Source of the DNA: Pseudomonadota bacterium
GTDB taxonomy: Bacteria; Desulfobacterota; Binatia; Binatales; Binataceae
DNA length: 64,000 nt
NCBI GenBank assembly: GCA_021325025.1
Contig: JAJPHZ010000016.1
Location: 124,001 to 188,000 of the forward strand
Reading direction: 5' to 3'
Within the stretch, counting starts at the first letter, position 1. Each line of letters starts with the position of its first letter. A model generated the notes under the pieces. That model was not told the origin of the DNA. It ran no database searches and was given only the letters and a program-made list of their open reading frames with translations. Shown here piece after piece: positions 1-8,525 of the stretch. The position numbers and the translations under genes were made by a program.

Positions 1-1
1 C

Positions 2-1246
2 CGGCGCGCGCTGGAGGCGCTGCGCAACGGCGTGCCCAACCGCGACGCGGTGCGGGTCATGGGCTGCGGTCAGAGCGAAATCGAGCAGCACTTCCGACGC
101 AACCTCGAATTCAACCGCGAGTGCGTGGACAATGACCGCCAGGCCCCTGCGATTCTGGTGACGGGCGGCTTCGGCACCGGCAAATCGCATCTCCTGCAGT
201 ATCTGGCCCACCTGGCGTTGTCGGAAAACTTCGTCTGCAGCCGCGTCGTCATCAGCAAGGAAACTCCGCTGTCGGATCCGGCCAAGCTGTTCAAAGCGGC
301 GAGCGAGTCGGCCGAAGTTCCAGGCCTCGGCGGCCTGGCGGTGCAGGAAATCGCGCTGCGGCTGCGGCCCGAAACGCCCGAATACGCTGCATTACGCACG
401 TGGTGCGAGCGCCGCGCGGACGCGATAAGCCCGCTGTTCGCGGCGACGCTGCTGTTGCATGAGCGGCTGCACAGCGATCCGGAGACGGTCGAGAGGATAA
501 TCGGCTTCTGGTCGGGCGACCGCCTTGCCATAACGCGCATCCGGCGCGGACTCAAACAGGCCGGCGCCGCTTCCATCTATGCGGTCAAAAACGTGCCCGT
601 CCGCGAACTGGCCGTGCATCGCTTCGCCTTCTTCGCGCAATTGGTCATCGGCGCGGGCTACCGCGGATGGGTGCTGCTGCTTGACGAGGTCGAGCTGATC
701 GGACGCTACAGCCTGTTGCAGCGGGCCAAGTCCTACGCCGAACTGGCGCGCTGGATGGGGCGGATCAAGGGCGAACAGTATCCCGGATTGATCACGGTTG
801 CCGCGATTACCGACGACTTCGACGCCGCCGTGCTGGACGAGCGCGGCGACTGGCGGTCGATCCGGCCCAAACTCGAAGCCAAGGAACGCGAGGATTATCG
901 TGTCATCGCAGCCCGCGCCGAAACCGGGATGCATCTGATCAAGCGCGAAAAGCTTGCGCTCCAGCCGCCCGACGAAGCGCATCTGGCCGAAACCTACCGC
1001 CATCTGAAGCAGGTGCATTCCCGCGCCTACGGATGGGATCCGCCGGATATTCCGATGCCGGAATTGGCGATCACGCACCGGATGCGGTCGCACGTCCGGC
1101 GATGGATCACGCAATGGGATCTGCGCCGCCTTTATCCCGCCGACACCGTGCACACCGAGGAGACGGAACTGCGGCCGAGCTATGCCGAAGACGCGGAAAT
1201 CGCCAAAGCGGCGCCCGAGCAATCATCTCCCGATGACACCGAGTAG
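2..1246 (+). CDS. DUF2791-type P-loop ATPase, BREX BrxD-like (5' end outside the window)
   Basis: Predicted ATPase related to the ATP-binding protein BrxD of BREX phage-defence systems (DUF2791). A Walker A motif GGFGTGKS is encoded at 164-187 and a Walker B-like LLLDEVEL near 674-697. The C-terminal RRWITQWDLRRLYP block is, from memory, typical of the family. A GTG lies at 32, but the frame stays open to base 2 and the residues before it (RRALEALRNG, then VPNRDAV) match the usual family N-terminus, so the gene almost certainly begins upstream and is partial. Members also occur outside complete BREX loci. No other BREX component is visible downstream, so assignment to defence depends on sequence not shown. 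Confidence 0.8.
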   Translation, partial: RRALEALRNGVPNRDAVRVMGCGQSEIEQHFRRNLEFNRECVDNDRQAPAILVTGGFGTGKSHLLQYLAHLALSENFVCSRVVISKETPLSDPAKLFKAASESAEVPGLGGLAVQEIALRLRPETPEYAALRTWCERRADAISPLFAATLLLHERLHSDPETVERIIGFWSGDRLAITRIRRGLKQAGAASIYAVKNVPVRELAVHRFAFFAQLVIGAGYRGWVLLLDEVELIGRYSLLQRAKSYAELARWMGRIKGEQYPGLITVAAITDDFDAAVLDERGDWRSIRPKLEAKEREDYRVIAARAETGMHLIKREKLALQPPDEAHLAETYRHLKQVHSRAYGWDPPDIPMPELAITHRMRSHVRRWITQWDLRRLYPADTVHTEETELRPSYAEDAEIAKAAPEQSSPDDTE

Positions 1247-1285
1247 CCGCGCGCCGCAATCCTGACCGCAGCGTTCGTGCCGCAA

Positions 1286-1858
1286 ATGCCGAGATGGAAT
1301 AGAAGCAGCGCCTGGGCCCTCACTGTCGGCGTTCTGGCCGGGGTGCTGCTGCTGGTCTGCTCGCCTGCTTCGGATGCGCATGAAACGGTCAAACTGCGCG
1401 GCAACCATCCCACTGCGATCGCCGGCCGGCCTACCGGGCGCATCGATCCCCAGCGCATGCTGACGATGACGATGAGCCTCAAGCTGCGCGATCCGCAAGC
1501 CCTTAGCCGGCTGCTGTCCGAACAGCAGGACCCATCCTCGCCCAATTACCATCGATGGCTGACGCCGCAGCAATTTGCGGCTCGCTTCGGACCCGAACCG
1601 GCGCAATTCAAGGCGCTAAAGGACTGGCTTAAGAAGCAGGGCTTCGAGGTCGTGTCGTCATCCGGCCAGCGCCGGACGATCACGTTCAGGGGCAGCGCGG
1701 GCCGCGCCCAACGCGTCTTCAAAACGAAGATCCTCACTTACGGCAAAGACTCCTACGCCAACGTCGACGACCCCAGCATCCCGGCGCGGTTTGCGGACGT
1801 AATCGGCGCGATCACCGGACTGGACAACGTCATGCGCGCAATGCCGCTGTCACGGTGA
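1286..1858 (+). CDS. Stand-alone pro-kumamolisin (S53 prodomain) secreted protein
   Basis: Secreted protein of about 190 residues consisting only of a kumamolisin/sedolisin activation (prodomain) fold. A hydrophobic signal segment (about residues 8-27) is followed by hallmark prodomain features: DPQALSRLLSEQQDPSSPNYHRWLTPQQFAARFGP, written here as separate motifs DPQAL, SPNYHRWLTPQQFAARFGP, then the WLKKQGFEV and RVFKT segments and a final VIGAITGLDNV. In S53 peptidases this region precedes a catalytic domain with a Glu-Asp-Ser centre, but here the reading frame stops and the next gene lies on the other strand. A GTG at 1277 is an alternative start. It could be an inhibitor-like prodomain or the remnant of a truncated protease. 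Confidence 0.75.
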   Translation: MPRWNRSSAWALTVGVLAGVLLLVCSPASDAHETVKLRGNHPTAIAGRPTGRIDPQRMLTMTMSLKLRDPQALSRLLSEQQDPSSPNYHRWLTPQQFAARFGPEPAQFKALKDWLKKQGFEVVSSSGQRRTITFRGSAGRAQRVFKTKILTYGKDSYANVDDPSIPARFADVIGAITGLDNVMRAMPLSR

Positions 1859-1883
1859 ATTGCCCCGGTTCTTTCTTGCCCGC

Positions 1884-2651
1884 TCACATCGCGGTCAGGC
1901 CGCCGTCGACTGCCAGCGCCGCGCCGGTGACGAAGGAGGAATCGTCGGAGCATAGCCACAGCACCGCGGCCGCGATTTCGTCGGCCGTGCCCAGCCGTCC
2001 CACCGGTTCGATGTCCGCCATCCGAGCGCCCTGCTGCGGAATCACCTCGAAGATGCGCGACAGCATCGGAGTTTCGATCGCGCCCGGGCAGACGGCATTG
2101 ATGCGGATTTTCTGGCGCGCATACTCCAGCGCCCCGGTTTTGGTCAGGCCGACCACGCCGTGCTTGGAGGCGCCGTAAGCCGCCGAGCCGGGATTGCCGA
2201 CCAGCCCCGCCACGGAGGCGAGGTTGACGATCGAACCGCCGCCGCCCTGCTTGAGCATCTGCGCGATCTCATACTTCATGCACAACCACACGCCCTTGAG
2301 GTTGACGGCGATTACGCGGTCGAAATTGGCTTCGGCCGCGTCGGCGATGTGGTCGCCCCATTTGCCCTCGATGCCGGCGATGTTGGCCGCGCAGTCCAGC
2401 CGTCCGTATTTCCTGACCGTCTGATTGACCAGCGCTTCGACCTGTGCGGCGGCGCTTACGTCGCAGGCTGAAAAGAATGCCTCGCCGCCCGCCGCCAGTG
2501 CCATCCCGAGCGTCTCCTCGCCGCCCTTGCCGTCCACGTCGCAGATCGCGACCTTGGCGCCCGCGCGCGCCGCCGCCACCGCCGTGGCGCGCCCCATCCC
2601 GGAGGCGCCGCCGGTTATCAGAATCACCTTGCCGTCAAGTTTAACGTCCAT
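1884..2651 (-). CDS. SDR-family NAD(P)-dependent oxidoreductase
   Basis: Classical short-chain dehydrogenase/reductase of 255 residues. Visible motifs are the N-terminal dinucleotide loop TGGASGMG, the structural ANIAG (NNAG-like) segment, a catalytic Ser in NLASVAG, the YGASK active site (Tyr and Lys), and a C-terminal VTGAALAVDGG. The start has an AAAGG ribosome site about 10 bases upstream. It resembles cyclopentanol/glucose 1-dehydrogenase-type members, but the substrate cannot be read from sequence. It is convergent with the prodomain gene and upstream of no obvious pathway partner. Confidence 0.9.
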   Translation of the reverse strand: MDVKLDGKVILITGGASGMGRATAVAAARAGAKVAICDVDGKGGEETLGMALAAGGEAFFSACDVSAAAQVEALVNQTVRKYGRLDCAANIAGIEGKWGDHIADAAEANFDRVIAVNLKGVWLCMKYEIAQMLKQGGGGSIVNLASVAGLVGNPGSAAYGASKHGVVGLTKTGALEYARQKIRINAVCPGAIETPMLSRIFEVIPQQGARMADIEPVGRLGTADEIAAAVLWLCSDDSSFVTGAALAVDGGLTAM

Positions 2652-2709
2652 CGGCCTGTGCCTTTCTTGTAATGTGAGACTTCGTCAAGCGCGTGTCTGA
2701 TTTGTTCGA

Positions 2710-3570
2710 TTAGCGATGCGCCGCGACCAGCAGCGCCTCATTATCCATCCGCACCCGCCCGGACGCATCGGCAAAGCGGCGCGCCTGCTGCACCAACGCA
2801 TCCATGATGCGCTGCTGCAACTCCGGTGTCTGTTTTGACAGCATCATGCGCAACGGCGTCGAAACGGCACGCCGTTGTTCCGCAAACGCCTGGGGCGATT
2901 CGAACTCGAACCGCACGTTGAGCGGCGCGACGCTTATGTCCTTGAATCCGGCGGTACTGAGCGCGCGCAGCAGCGGCTTGGTGTCGGCCAGCCTGAGCGG
3001 GCCCGGCGCATCGGGCAGAGGCGGCGGCAGTTTGGCCAACTCACGCACCTGCTCATCGCCCAGGCTGATCATCGGCACCTTGTGCGGCGGGCCCCACACC
3101 GCAGTGGCGAAGCGGCCCCCAGGCGCGAGCAGTTGTGCGACGCGCCGCATCGCCGCCTCCAGATCGCCGACAAACATCAGGCCCCATCGGCACAGCGCGG
3201 CATCGAAGTCGCGCTCCTCCACGGCCAGTTCCTGCGCGCCGGTCACGACGAATTTGATGTTGCGAATTCCCAGGGCGGCGGCGCGCTCGCGCGCCAACTC
3301 CAGCATCGCGGGCGACTGATCGGTGGCGACCACCAGGCCGCCGGTGCCAACCTTGCGCGCCGCGGTCACCGCCGGTTCTCCCGAGCCGCTGGCGATATCG
3401 AGCACGCGGCTGCCCGCGCTTATCTGCGTCAGTTCCACCAGCCGGTCGGAGACGTGCTGCGCGGCGCGCTCCAGCATCGCCCACATCTGCCTCCATCCGG
3501 GCGCCGCACTGTTCCAGAATTCGAGCTGCTCGCGGTTGATCCGCTCCGCATCGTTGATCTGATCGCTCAT
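2710..3570 (-). CDS. Class I SAM-dependent methyltransferase
   Basis: Predicted S-adenosylmethionine-dependent methyltransferase of 286 residues. The SAM-binding motif I is RVLDIASGSGEPA, followed by VVATDQSPAMLELARERA (acidic residue binding the ribose) and DAALCRWGLMFVGDLEAAMR, a UbiE/Methyltransf_11-like arrangement; the LAPGGRFATAVWG motif is typical. The frame is open upstream to 3666, but the ATG at 3568-3570 has an AAGGG ribosome site about 8 bases upstream and starts just before the conserved NREQLEFWNSAAPGW segment, so I chose it. Substrate unknown. Confidence 0.88.
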   Translation of the reverse strand: MSDQINDAERINREQLEFWNSAAPGWRQMWAMLERAAQHVSDRLVELTQISAGSRVLDIASGSGEPAVTAARKVGTGGLVVATDQSPAMLELARERAAALGIRNIKFVVTGAQELAVEERDFDAALCRWGLMFVGDLEAAMRRVAQLLAPGGRFATAVWGPPHKVPMISLGDEQVRELAKLPPPLPDAPGPLRLADTKPLLRALSTAGFKDISVAPLNVRFEFESPQAFAEQRRAVSTPLRMMLSKQTPELQQRIMDALVQQARRFADASGRVRMDNEALLVAAHR

Positions 3571-3739
3571 CGCAAAACCCTTGCGCGAGCTAAGCATCAT
3601 CCGATCCGGCCCGTCAACGGCAAGGTCCGATGAACACCGCCGAGCCGCCAGCATCGCAACGCCCACGTGCCCGAGGCCAGTGCACCGGGGAACACAGATC
3701 CCCGATTGGTCCGCGTGCTTACAGCACTGGGAGGTATTG

Positions 3740-3980
3740 AGTGGTGCCGGGCGATGCCGCCGCGCCGGGACCGGGAGTGCTGGTCGGGATGGCCGACGGG
3801 GTTGCGCTCGCGGTCGCAGTCGCCGTGGATACAGCCGTCGCGGTTGCGGTTGCCGTCGTCGTGACGGCGGCAGTCGCAGTTGGCGTTGCCGTGGCGGCTG
3901 CGGTTGCCGTTGCGCTGGCGCTGGAAGTTGCCGTTGGCGTTGGTGTTGGTGCCGTTGGCGTTGGCGTTGCGGTAGGACGC
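3740..3980. repeat. Degenerate hexamer low-complexity tract (Thr/Pro/Ala-coding on the minus strand)
   Basis: About 240 bases made of imperfect GTTGCC/GTTGCG/GTCGCG-type hexamers. On the minus strand the frame encodes alternating Ala, Thr and Pro (PTATPTPT style), like the linker of the glycoside hydrolase at 9550. The same minus-strand frame continues from the upstream Cys-rich ORF through a TAG at 4034-4036, so the tract may be the tail of an interrupted or read-through secreted protein. The interval 3571-4033 otherwise contains no gene I can support. Confidence 0.6.
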
Positions 3981-4033
3981 ACGGGCAAGAGCGCTGGCTG
4001 GATGCAATGGCGGAAGCGGCGGACCTGCGGTCC

Positions 4034-4498
4034 CTACTGCTTCTTACAGGTCAAAAGTTCGGCCCGGTTCTCGGATGAGTCGAGCAGCCGCACCTCGGTC
4101 TTCGCGTCGTCGATTACGAACGCCACCGGGCATCCGTCCGTTGGAGTGAGATAACCGGTGTCGTTAGCATTGACGCAGCAGGTGAACGTTTGGGCGGTGA
4201 AATCCTGGTAAGTGGTTGTGCTGGTGCTGTTGTCGTTCTGGGCGATCGAGGCGGCACCGGTTCCGTTGCCCGCCGAATTGATCAGTAGAATCGCGGTCTT
4301 CACTGTGCCGCTCGAATCGGTCCGGACTGAGCTGCAAGCGAAAGAGCCGCTGAAGTCGGCCAGGGTTCCCGATGACGTGCATGTCGGCAGAGGGCTCGGG
4401 CACGTTGCGGCAATCGCCAAACCGCGTTGCCCGTTTGTGCCGAGGCAGACCATCAACGTGACAAGAGCGATCTCCAGAACGGTCGTGACCAGCATCAT
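4034..4498 (-). CDS. Hypothetical Cys-rich secreted protein
   Basis: Unrecognised protein of 154 residues. An N-terminal hydrophobic segment (about residues 3-20) followed by polar residues looks like a signal peptide or membrane anchor. The mature part is rich in Ser, Thr, Asn and Cys, with Cys in CPSPLPTC, FACSS, TFTCCVN, DGCP and LTCKK, consistent with disulfides outside the cytoplasm. The ribosome site is weak. It is followed after a single in-frame TAG by a Thr/Pro/Ala-rich open stretch (3719-3988). It sits just downstream of the AAA ATPase gene on the same strand. No function can be assigned. Confidence 0.55.
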   Translation of the reverse strand: MMLVTTVLEIALVTLMVCLGTNGQRGLAIAATCPSPLPTCTSSGTLADFSGSFACSSVRTDSSGTVKTAILLINSAGNGTGAASIAQNDNSTSTTTYQDFTAQTFTCCVNANDTGYLTPTDGCPVAFVIDDAKTEVRLLDSSENRAELLTCKKQ

Positions 4499-4577
4499 CC
4501 CATCGCACAGGTGTTGTGAGGAGCAAGGCGTCAGGCAAATGTCACAGGCTGGAAGCCCACAACCACGGTCTTTCGTG

Positions 4578-6107
4578 TCAGCGCGCGATCGGGCGGCGGG
4601 AGGCGCGCAGGGCGCGCTCGGAGGCCCATCCCCGGATGTGATTGATCTGCTCCTTCATGGTGCGCGACAGCGGCACGATGTCGGAGGCGATGTTGACCAG
4701 GTCCTGCTCGGTCATTTCGCGGTCTTCCAGACGCGCCCGGGTCAACGCGGAGACCACGCACTGCTCGATCTCGGCGCCGGTCCAGCCGTTGGCAAAGGCC
4801 ACCAGGCGTGCGATGTTGACGCGCTGCGGGTCGACGCCGCGCCGGCTCAGATGAACTTTGAAGATCTCGCTGCGCTCCTCGTCCAGCGGCAGATCGACGA
4901 AGAACACCTCGTCGAAGCGTCCCTTGCGGATCATCTCGGCGGGCAGCAGGTCGATGCGGTTGGCGGTGGCGGCGACAAACAGGCCGCGCGCCTTCTCCTG
5001 CATCCAGGTCAGGAAGAAGGCAAAGATCCGCCCCTGCTCACCGCCGGTTTCCGCCGACGTGATGCCCATCTCGATTTCATCGAACCACACCACCGCCGGG
5101 GCCATTTCCTCCAGCATCTTGCAGGCCTGCACAAAGGCGCCTTCGGGCGGTCCGTGCCGGCCGGAGAATACCTCGATCATGTCGATCCGATACAGCGGCA
5201 GATCGAAGTAGGAGCCGATCGCCTTGACGCACAGGCTCTTGCCGCAACCGGGAATTCCCATCACCAGCACACCCTTGGGAACGATGTCGGTGCTCAGGCG
5301 GTCGCGCAGTTCAAAAAGCTTTTTGCGCTCGATCAGCCATTGCTTGAGAATCTCCAGTCCGCCGACCTGTCCGATCTCAGTCTTGCCGGTGACGAATTCG
5401 ACCACACCGCTGCGGTTGACCAGCAGGCGCTTTTCTTCGAGCAGGGCGGGCAGCGAGTCGGAGCCCAGGTGACGGGTGGTGGACAGGGCGCGGCGCACGG
5501 CATGGCGCGCTTCGTTAAGCGTCAGTCCCTGCAGGGTGCGCGCCAGTTGGGCGATGGTGTCCTCGCTTTCATCGGCGGCGCCGCCGCGCGCGATGATTTG
5601 CGCGGTTTCCTCGCGCAGGAAGTCGATTAGTTCGACCAGGTCGGGCAGTTGCAGCTCCAGGTAGACGAGGTCGCGTTCGACTTCCTCGGGGATAAAGCGC
5701 ACCGGCGAGCTGACCACCACGAACTTGCGCTGATCGAAGCAGGCGTCGTACAGGTCACGAAAGCGCCGCCGGATTGCGGACGAATCGCGCAGCGCATCGT
5801 GAAAATCCTTGAGATGGAAGATGGCGGGGTCGCGATGGGCCGCGATGAAGTCCAGCGCTTCGCGTGGCTGCTGTGCGCCGGGCTGTACCTCGCCATCCGC
5901 ACCGCGCATCCCTTCGGTCACGCTCCAGGTCCATACCGGCGCGGGCGTGGAGTTGAAAAATCGCTGGCCGGCTTCGCGCAAAACCCGTGAGACGCGCTGC
6001 TCCTCCGCCGAGCGGATGTAGGTCAGCGGCCGTCCGGACTCGAAAATCTCGCGCAGCGTTTTGCCCGCGCGGCTCTCAGCAGGAGTGGACTCCGTAGCTT
6101 GCTCCAT
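4578..6107 (-). CDS. AAA-family ATPase, Ycf46-like
   Basis: AAA ATPase of 509 residues. An N-terminal about 250-residue region with AAHRDPAIFHLKDFH and FVVVSSPVRFIPEEVERD precedes the AAA domain: Walker A GIPGCGKS (about 284-291), Walker B VVWFDEIE (D343, E344), sensor-1 region FVAATANRIDLLP and arginine-finger region IRKGRFDEVFFVDLP. This domain plan matches the chloroplast/cyanobacterial Ycf46 family and its bacterial relatives, whose role is poorly defined and has been linked in cyanobacteria to carbon-utilisation control. The ATG at 6107 has no strong ribosome site nearby. It stands alone apart from the Cys-rich ORF downstream. Confidence 0.85.
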   Translation of the reverse strand: MEQATESTPAESRAGKTLREIFESGRPLTYIRSAEEQRVSRVLREAGQRFFNSTPAPVWTWSVTEGMRGADGEVQPGAQQPREALDFIAAHRDPAIFHLKDFHDALRDSSAIRRRFRDLYDACFDQRKFVVVSSPVRFIPEEVERDLVYLELQLPDLVELIDFLREETAQIIARGGAADESEDTIAQLARTLQGLTLNEARHAVRRALSTTRHLGSDSLPALLEEKRLLVNRSGVVEFVTGKTEIGQVGGLEILKQWLIERKKLFELRDRLSTDIVPKGVLVMGIPGCGKSLCVKAIGSYFDLPLYRIDMIEVFSGRHGPPEGAFVQACKMLEEMAPAVVWFDEIEMGITSAETGGEQGRIFAFFLTWMQEKARGLFVAATANRIDLLPAEMIRKGRFDEVFFVDLPLDEERSEIFKVHLSRRGVDPQRVNIARLVAFANGWTGAEIEQCVVSALTRARLEDREMTEQDLVNIASDIVPLSRTMKEQINHIRGWASERALRASRRPIAR

Positions 6108-6295
6108 AGCAGAAATCGTCGACTAAAATGCGCTGGCGCCTGCCCGCCCGATTGCACGTCAAGCCGGGCATTGGCTTCAAGTCTACATGGGGGGGTGTGC
6201 GCTTCAAATACGGGTAAAAAAAACCGGCCGGCGATGCACAAGAGATTTGCGCATCGAAACGGCCGCGCGCGAAAGGTGAACGCCACCAAGGCCGC

Positions 6296-7306
6296 TCAGG
6301 GCAGCGCAGCGATGGCGTAGGCGGGCGGCAGGTTGGAGGCGATTTCCACGACTTCTTCCTCGCGCGGACGCCATCGCAGCACCTTGCCGTCAGTGGTGAC
6401 GGCGAACACCTCCTGCGGGCGCATCTGGCATTGCAGCAGCGCCATCACCATTCCGCGCCACATAACCTCGGGCACCGCGGCCGCAGTGAAGCTGTGGCCG
6501 GCGTCATTGCTGACCAACAGCATCGCGTCCGCGCCACGCGCCATCCAGCTTGGCGGCGGTCCGGCCGCGCCCGCAGTGTACACGACGCCCTCGGCGCCGG
6601 CGTCCGCCAACAATGGCACCACGTAGGGCCGCATCACGCCCACGAATTTCCACGACGCGCCGGCCGTATCGGAGCGGTAAAAGCCGCGTCCGGTCGTGGC
6701 GTAAAGCCGCCGCGAATCGGCCGGATCGACCGCCAGGGCGTGCACGTCGGGGTAAAGGCCCTTGTTGAGCGGCTCAAAACTTGCGCCCCGATTGCGCGAG
6801 CGGAACACCCCGCCCTCTTCGACCCCGACGTACATCAGCGACGGGTCAACCGGGTCAAATGCGATTGCACGCACGTGGGGAATATGCGGCGGCGGCGGAA
6901 AGGTCCATCGGTCGCGCCCCGGCAGGTCCAGAAACGCGGTGCATTCCTTGAAGGTGTGCCCATGGTCCTGGCTGTGAAACAGCCGGGCGTGCGTAGTGCC
7001 GATGAATACTTCGCCCGGTGCGTCGGGCGGCGTGGCGACCGCCCAGATCCCCTCGTCGTGTGCGCCCGCGGGCGTGATGTCGCTCCAGGTGCGGCCGCCA
7101 TCGGTCGAGCGCGACAGCGTGCCCGAGGCCGGTCCGTCGCCCATATGAGTATGCTCGAGCGAGCCGACATAAATGATGTGCGGCTGGCCCGCACTTTGCG
7201 CCATGCATGAGATGGCCGAGGGATTGGCCATCACCGCCAGCGGAGCGCGTCCGCGATCGGGGTCGATGATCACGATACCCTTGGAAGTTCCAACGCACAG
7301 CCGCAT
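6296..7306 (-). CDS. BNR/Asp-box repeat beta-propeller protein (sialidase/VPS10-like fold)
   Basis: Protein of 336 residues with repeated Asp-box/BNR motifs: STDGGRTWSDI, SQDHGHTFKE, SRNRGASFEPL, SDTAGASWKFV and SNDAGHSFTAA, spaced as in six-bladed propellers of the sialidase/VPS10/photosystem-stability-factor superfamily. Intervening AIAFDPVDPSLMYVG and ALAVDPADSRRLYATTG repeats support this. No signal peptide is evident from the ATG at 7306, which has a GGGGG stretch 8 bases upstream; an upstream in-frame start at 7348 is less likely. Many such proteins are non-enzymatic, and I do not assign glycosidase activity. Confidence 0.82.
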   Translation of the reverse strand: MRLCVGTSKGIVIIDPDRGRAPLAVMANPSAISCMAQSAGQPHIIYVGSLEHTHMGDGPASGTLSRSTDGGRTWSDITPAGAHDEGIWAVATPPDAPGEVFIGTTHARLFHSQDHGHTFKECTAFLDLPGRDRWTFPPPPHIPHVRAIAFDPVDPSLMYVGVEEGGVFRSRNRGASFEPLNKGLYPDVHALAVDPADSRRLYATTGRGFYRSDTAGASWKFVGVMRPYVVPLLADAGAEGVVYTAGAAGPPPSWMARGADAMLLVSNDAGHSFTAAAVPEVMWRGMVMALLQCQMRPQEVFAVTTDGKVLRWRPREEEVVEIASNLPPAYAIAALP

Positions 7307-7401
7307 ACAACTACCCCCAACGCCGCACTCGGAAACCCAAACGCTCACCAGCTCGAAAACCTAACCTCCAAGCCCTTTCCTAACGGGGAGGAGAAGCAGT
7401 C

Positions 7402-7440
7402 TGTTCCCCCTTTAGGGACGGGGCCATGGGGTCAGGTCTG
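7402..7440. repeat. Possible REP-type palindromic element
   Basis: Intergenic G/C-rich stretch with CCCC, GGGG and GGGG blocks around CCATGG and ending GGGGTCAGGTCTG. From memory this wording resembles extragenic elements near REP-associated tyrosine transposases in many bacteria. No transposase is present here, and I cannot test copy number from one window. Confidence 0.3.
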
Positions 7441-7475
7441 GTTAGTAGCACGCCGCAGCCGATGCAATTCTTCCT

Positions 7476-8396
7476 CTAGCTGTCCGCGAACATGCCGGTG
7501 CGCAGCTGACCGCTTTGCGCGAGTTCTGCCGGCGGCACCTTTTTTGGACTTGGATCGATGCGTGTCCGCTTGACGAGCAGGGTCGCGCCCTGCAGGCCGA
7601 TCCGCATGCCATCGGCCCCGATCGAAACGATTTCACCCACCGCGCCGGAAGACAGGCCCGGCTCCAGCGTCGCTTCGTACAGCCGCACGCGTTTGCCTTC
7701 GTAGACTGCAAACGCGCCGGGCTGCGGATCGCATCCGCGAACCAGGTTGTGCACCTCGCGCGCATGCTTGCTGAAATCCACGCGTGCGTGCTCGTCGCGG
7801 CAGGGCGGCTCGTAGGTCGCAAGGCTTTCGTCCTGTGGAATCGCGGGGGCCTTGCCCGACTTTATCAGTTCGAGCGCTTCAAACAGCGACTCCACACCGA
7901 GCGGAAACAGACGGCCGAAATAAAGCGATCCCAGCGTGTCGTTGTCGCCAATCGGAACCCGCTTCTGGATCAGGATCGGACCGGTGTCGATGCCCTGGTC
8001 GGGCCAGAACCAGGTGATTCCGGTTTCGCGGTCGCCCTGGATAATCGCCCAGTTAATCGCGCTGGCACCGCGATGGCGCGGCAGCAGCGAAGGATGGAAA
8101 CAGATCGACTTAAGGCGCGGCGCGTACAGCACGCGCTCGGGCACGATCAGCGTCACGAAGGCCAGCACCGCCAAATCGGCATTGAGCGCCTTGAACTGTT
8201 CAAAGACGCGCTCGCCCTTGAACGAAGTGGGCTGGCTCAGCGGCAGGCCGAGTTCCAACGCCTTGGTCTTGAGCGGGTCGGGACGTCCGCCCGCGTCGGG
8301 CGGCGCGTAGACGTGGACAATCTCCTCGCCCGCCGCGTGGAGCTCGTGCAAAACCTTTTCCGCGAACGCTGCCTGACCGATTAGTGCGATGCGCAT
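7476..8396 (-). CDS. Formyltransferase-family protein (10-formyl-THF hydrolase / Fmt-like)
   Basis: Predicted formyl-transferring enzyme of 306 residues. The core SLLPRHRGASAINWAIIQGD and TWFWPDQGIDTGPIL contains the formyltransferase catalytic His and Asp and resembles the N-terminal hydrolase domain of 10-formyltetrahydrofolate dehydrogenase more than housekeeping methionyl-tRNA formyltransferase. The C-terminal part (YEPPCRDEHARVDFSK and a beta-rich end) matches the Fmt C-terminal subdomain. The ATG at 8396 is preferred over a TTG at 8408. It lies 130 bases downstream of the enoyl-CoA hydratase gene on the same strand. It may act in one-carbon metabolism or formylate another acceptor. Confidence 0.82.
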   Translation of the reverse strand: MRIALIGQAAFAEKVLHELHAAGEEIVHVYAPPDAGGRPDPLKTKALELGLPLSQPTSFKGERVFEQFKALNADLAVLAFVTLIVPERVLYAPRLKSICFHPSLLPRHRGASAINWAIIQGDRETGITWFWPDQGIDTGPILIQKRVPIGDNDTLGSLYFGRLFPLGVESLFEALELIKSGKAPAIPQDESLATYEPPCRDEHARVDFSKHAREVHNLVRGCDPQPGAFAVYEGKRVRLYEATLEPGLSSGAVGEIVSIGADGMRIGLQGATLLVKRTRIDPSPKKVPPAELAQSGQLRTGMFADS

Positions 8397-8525
8397 TGGC
8401 GTCTTCAAACCGTCGGCACGAAATTATCAGATGGGCTGCGGCCGGCGCAAAGACGGCTCCAAACGCCAGTAAACAGGAGTCACAAGCGCGTACAACCCGG
8501 CGGCAACGAGCCGACGGCCCCCGCT

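Noticed and set aside
2-1246. A complete BREX system
   Set aside because: Only a BrxD-like ATPase is visible; the genes after it are unrelated to defence.
3741-4154. Plus-strand frame encoding an Ala-Val repeat
   Set aside because: Produced by reading the hexamer tract in another frame; no start signal or conserved sequence.
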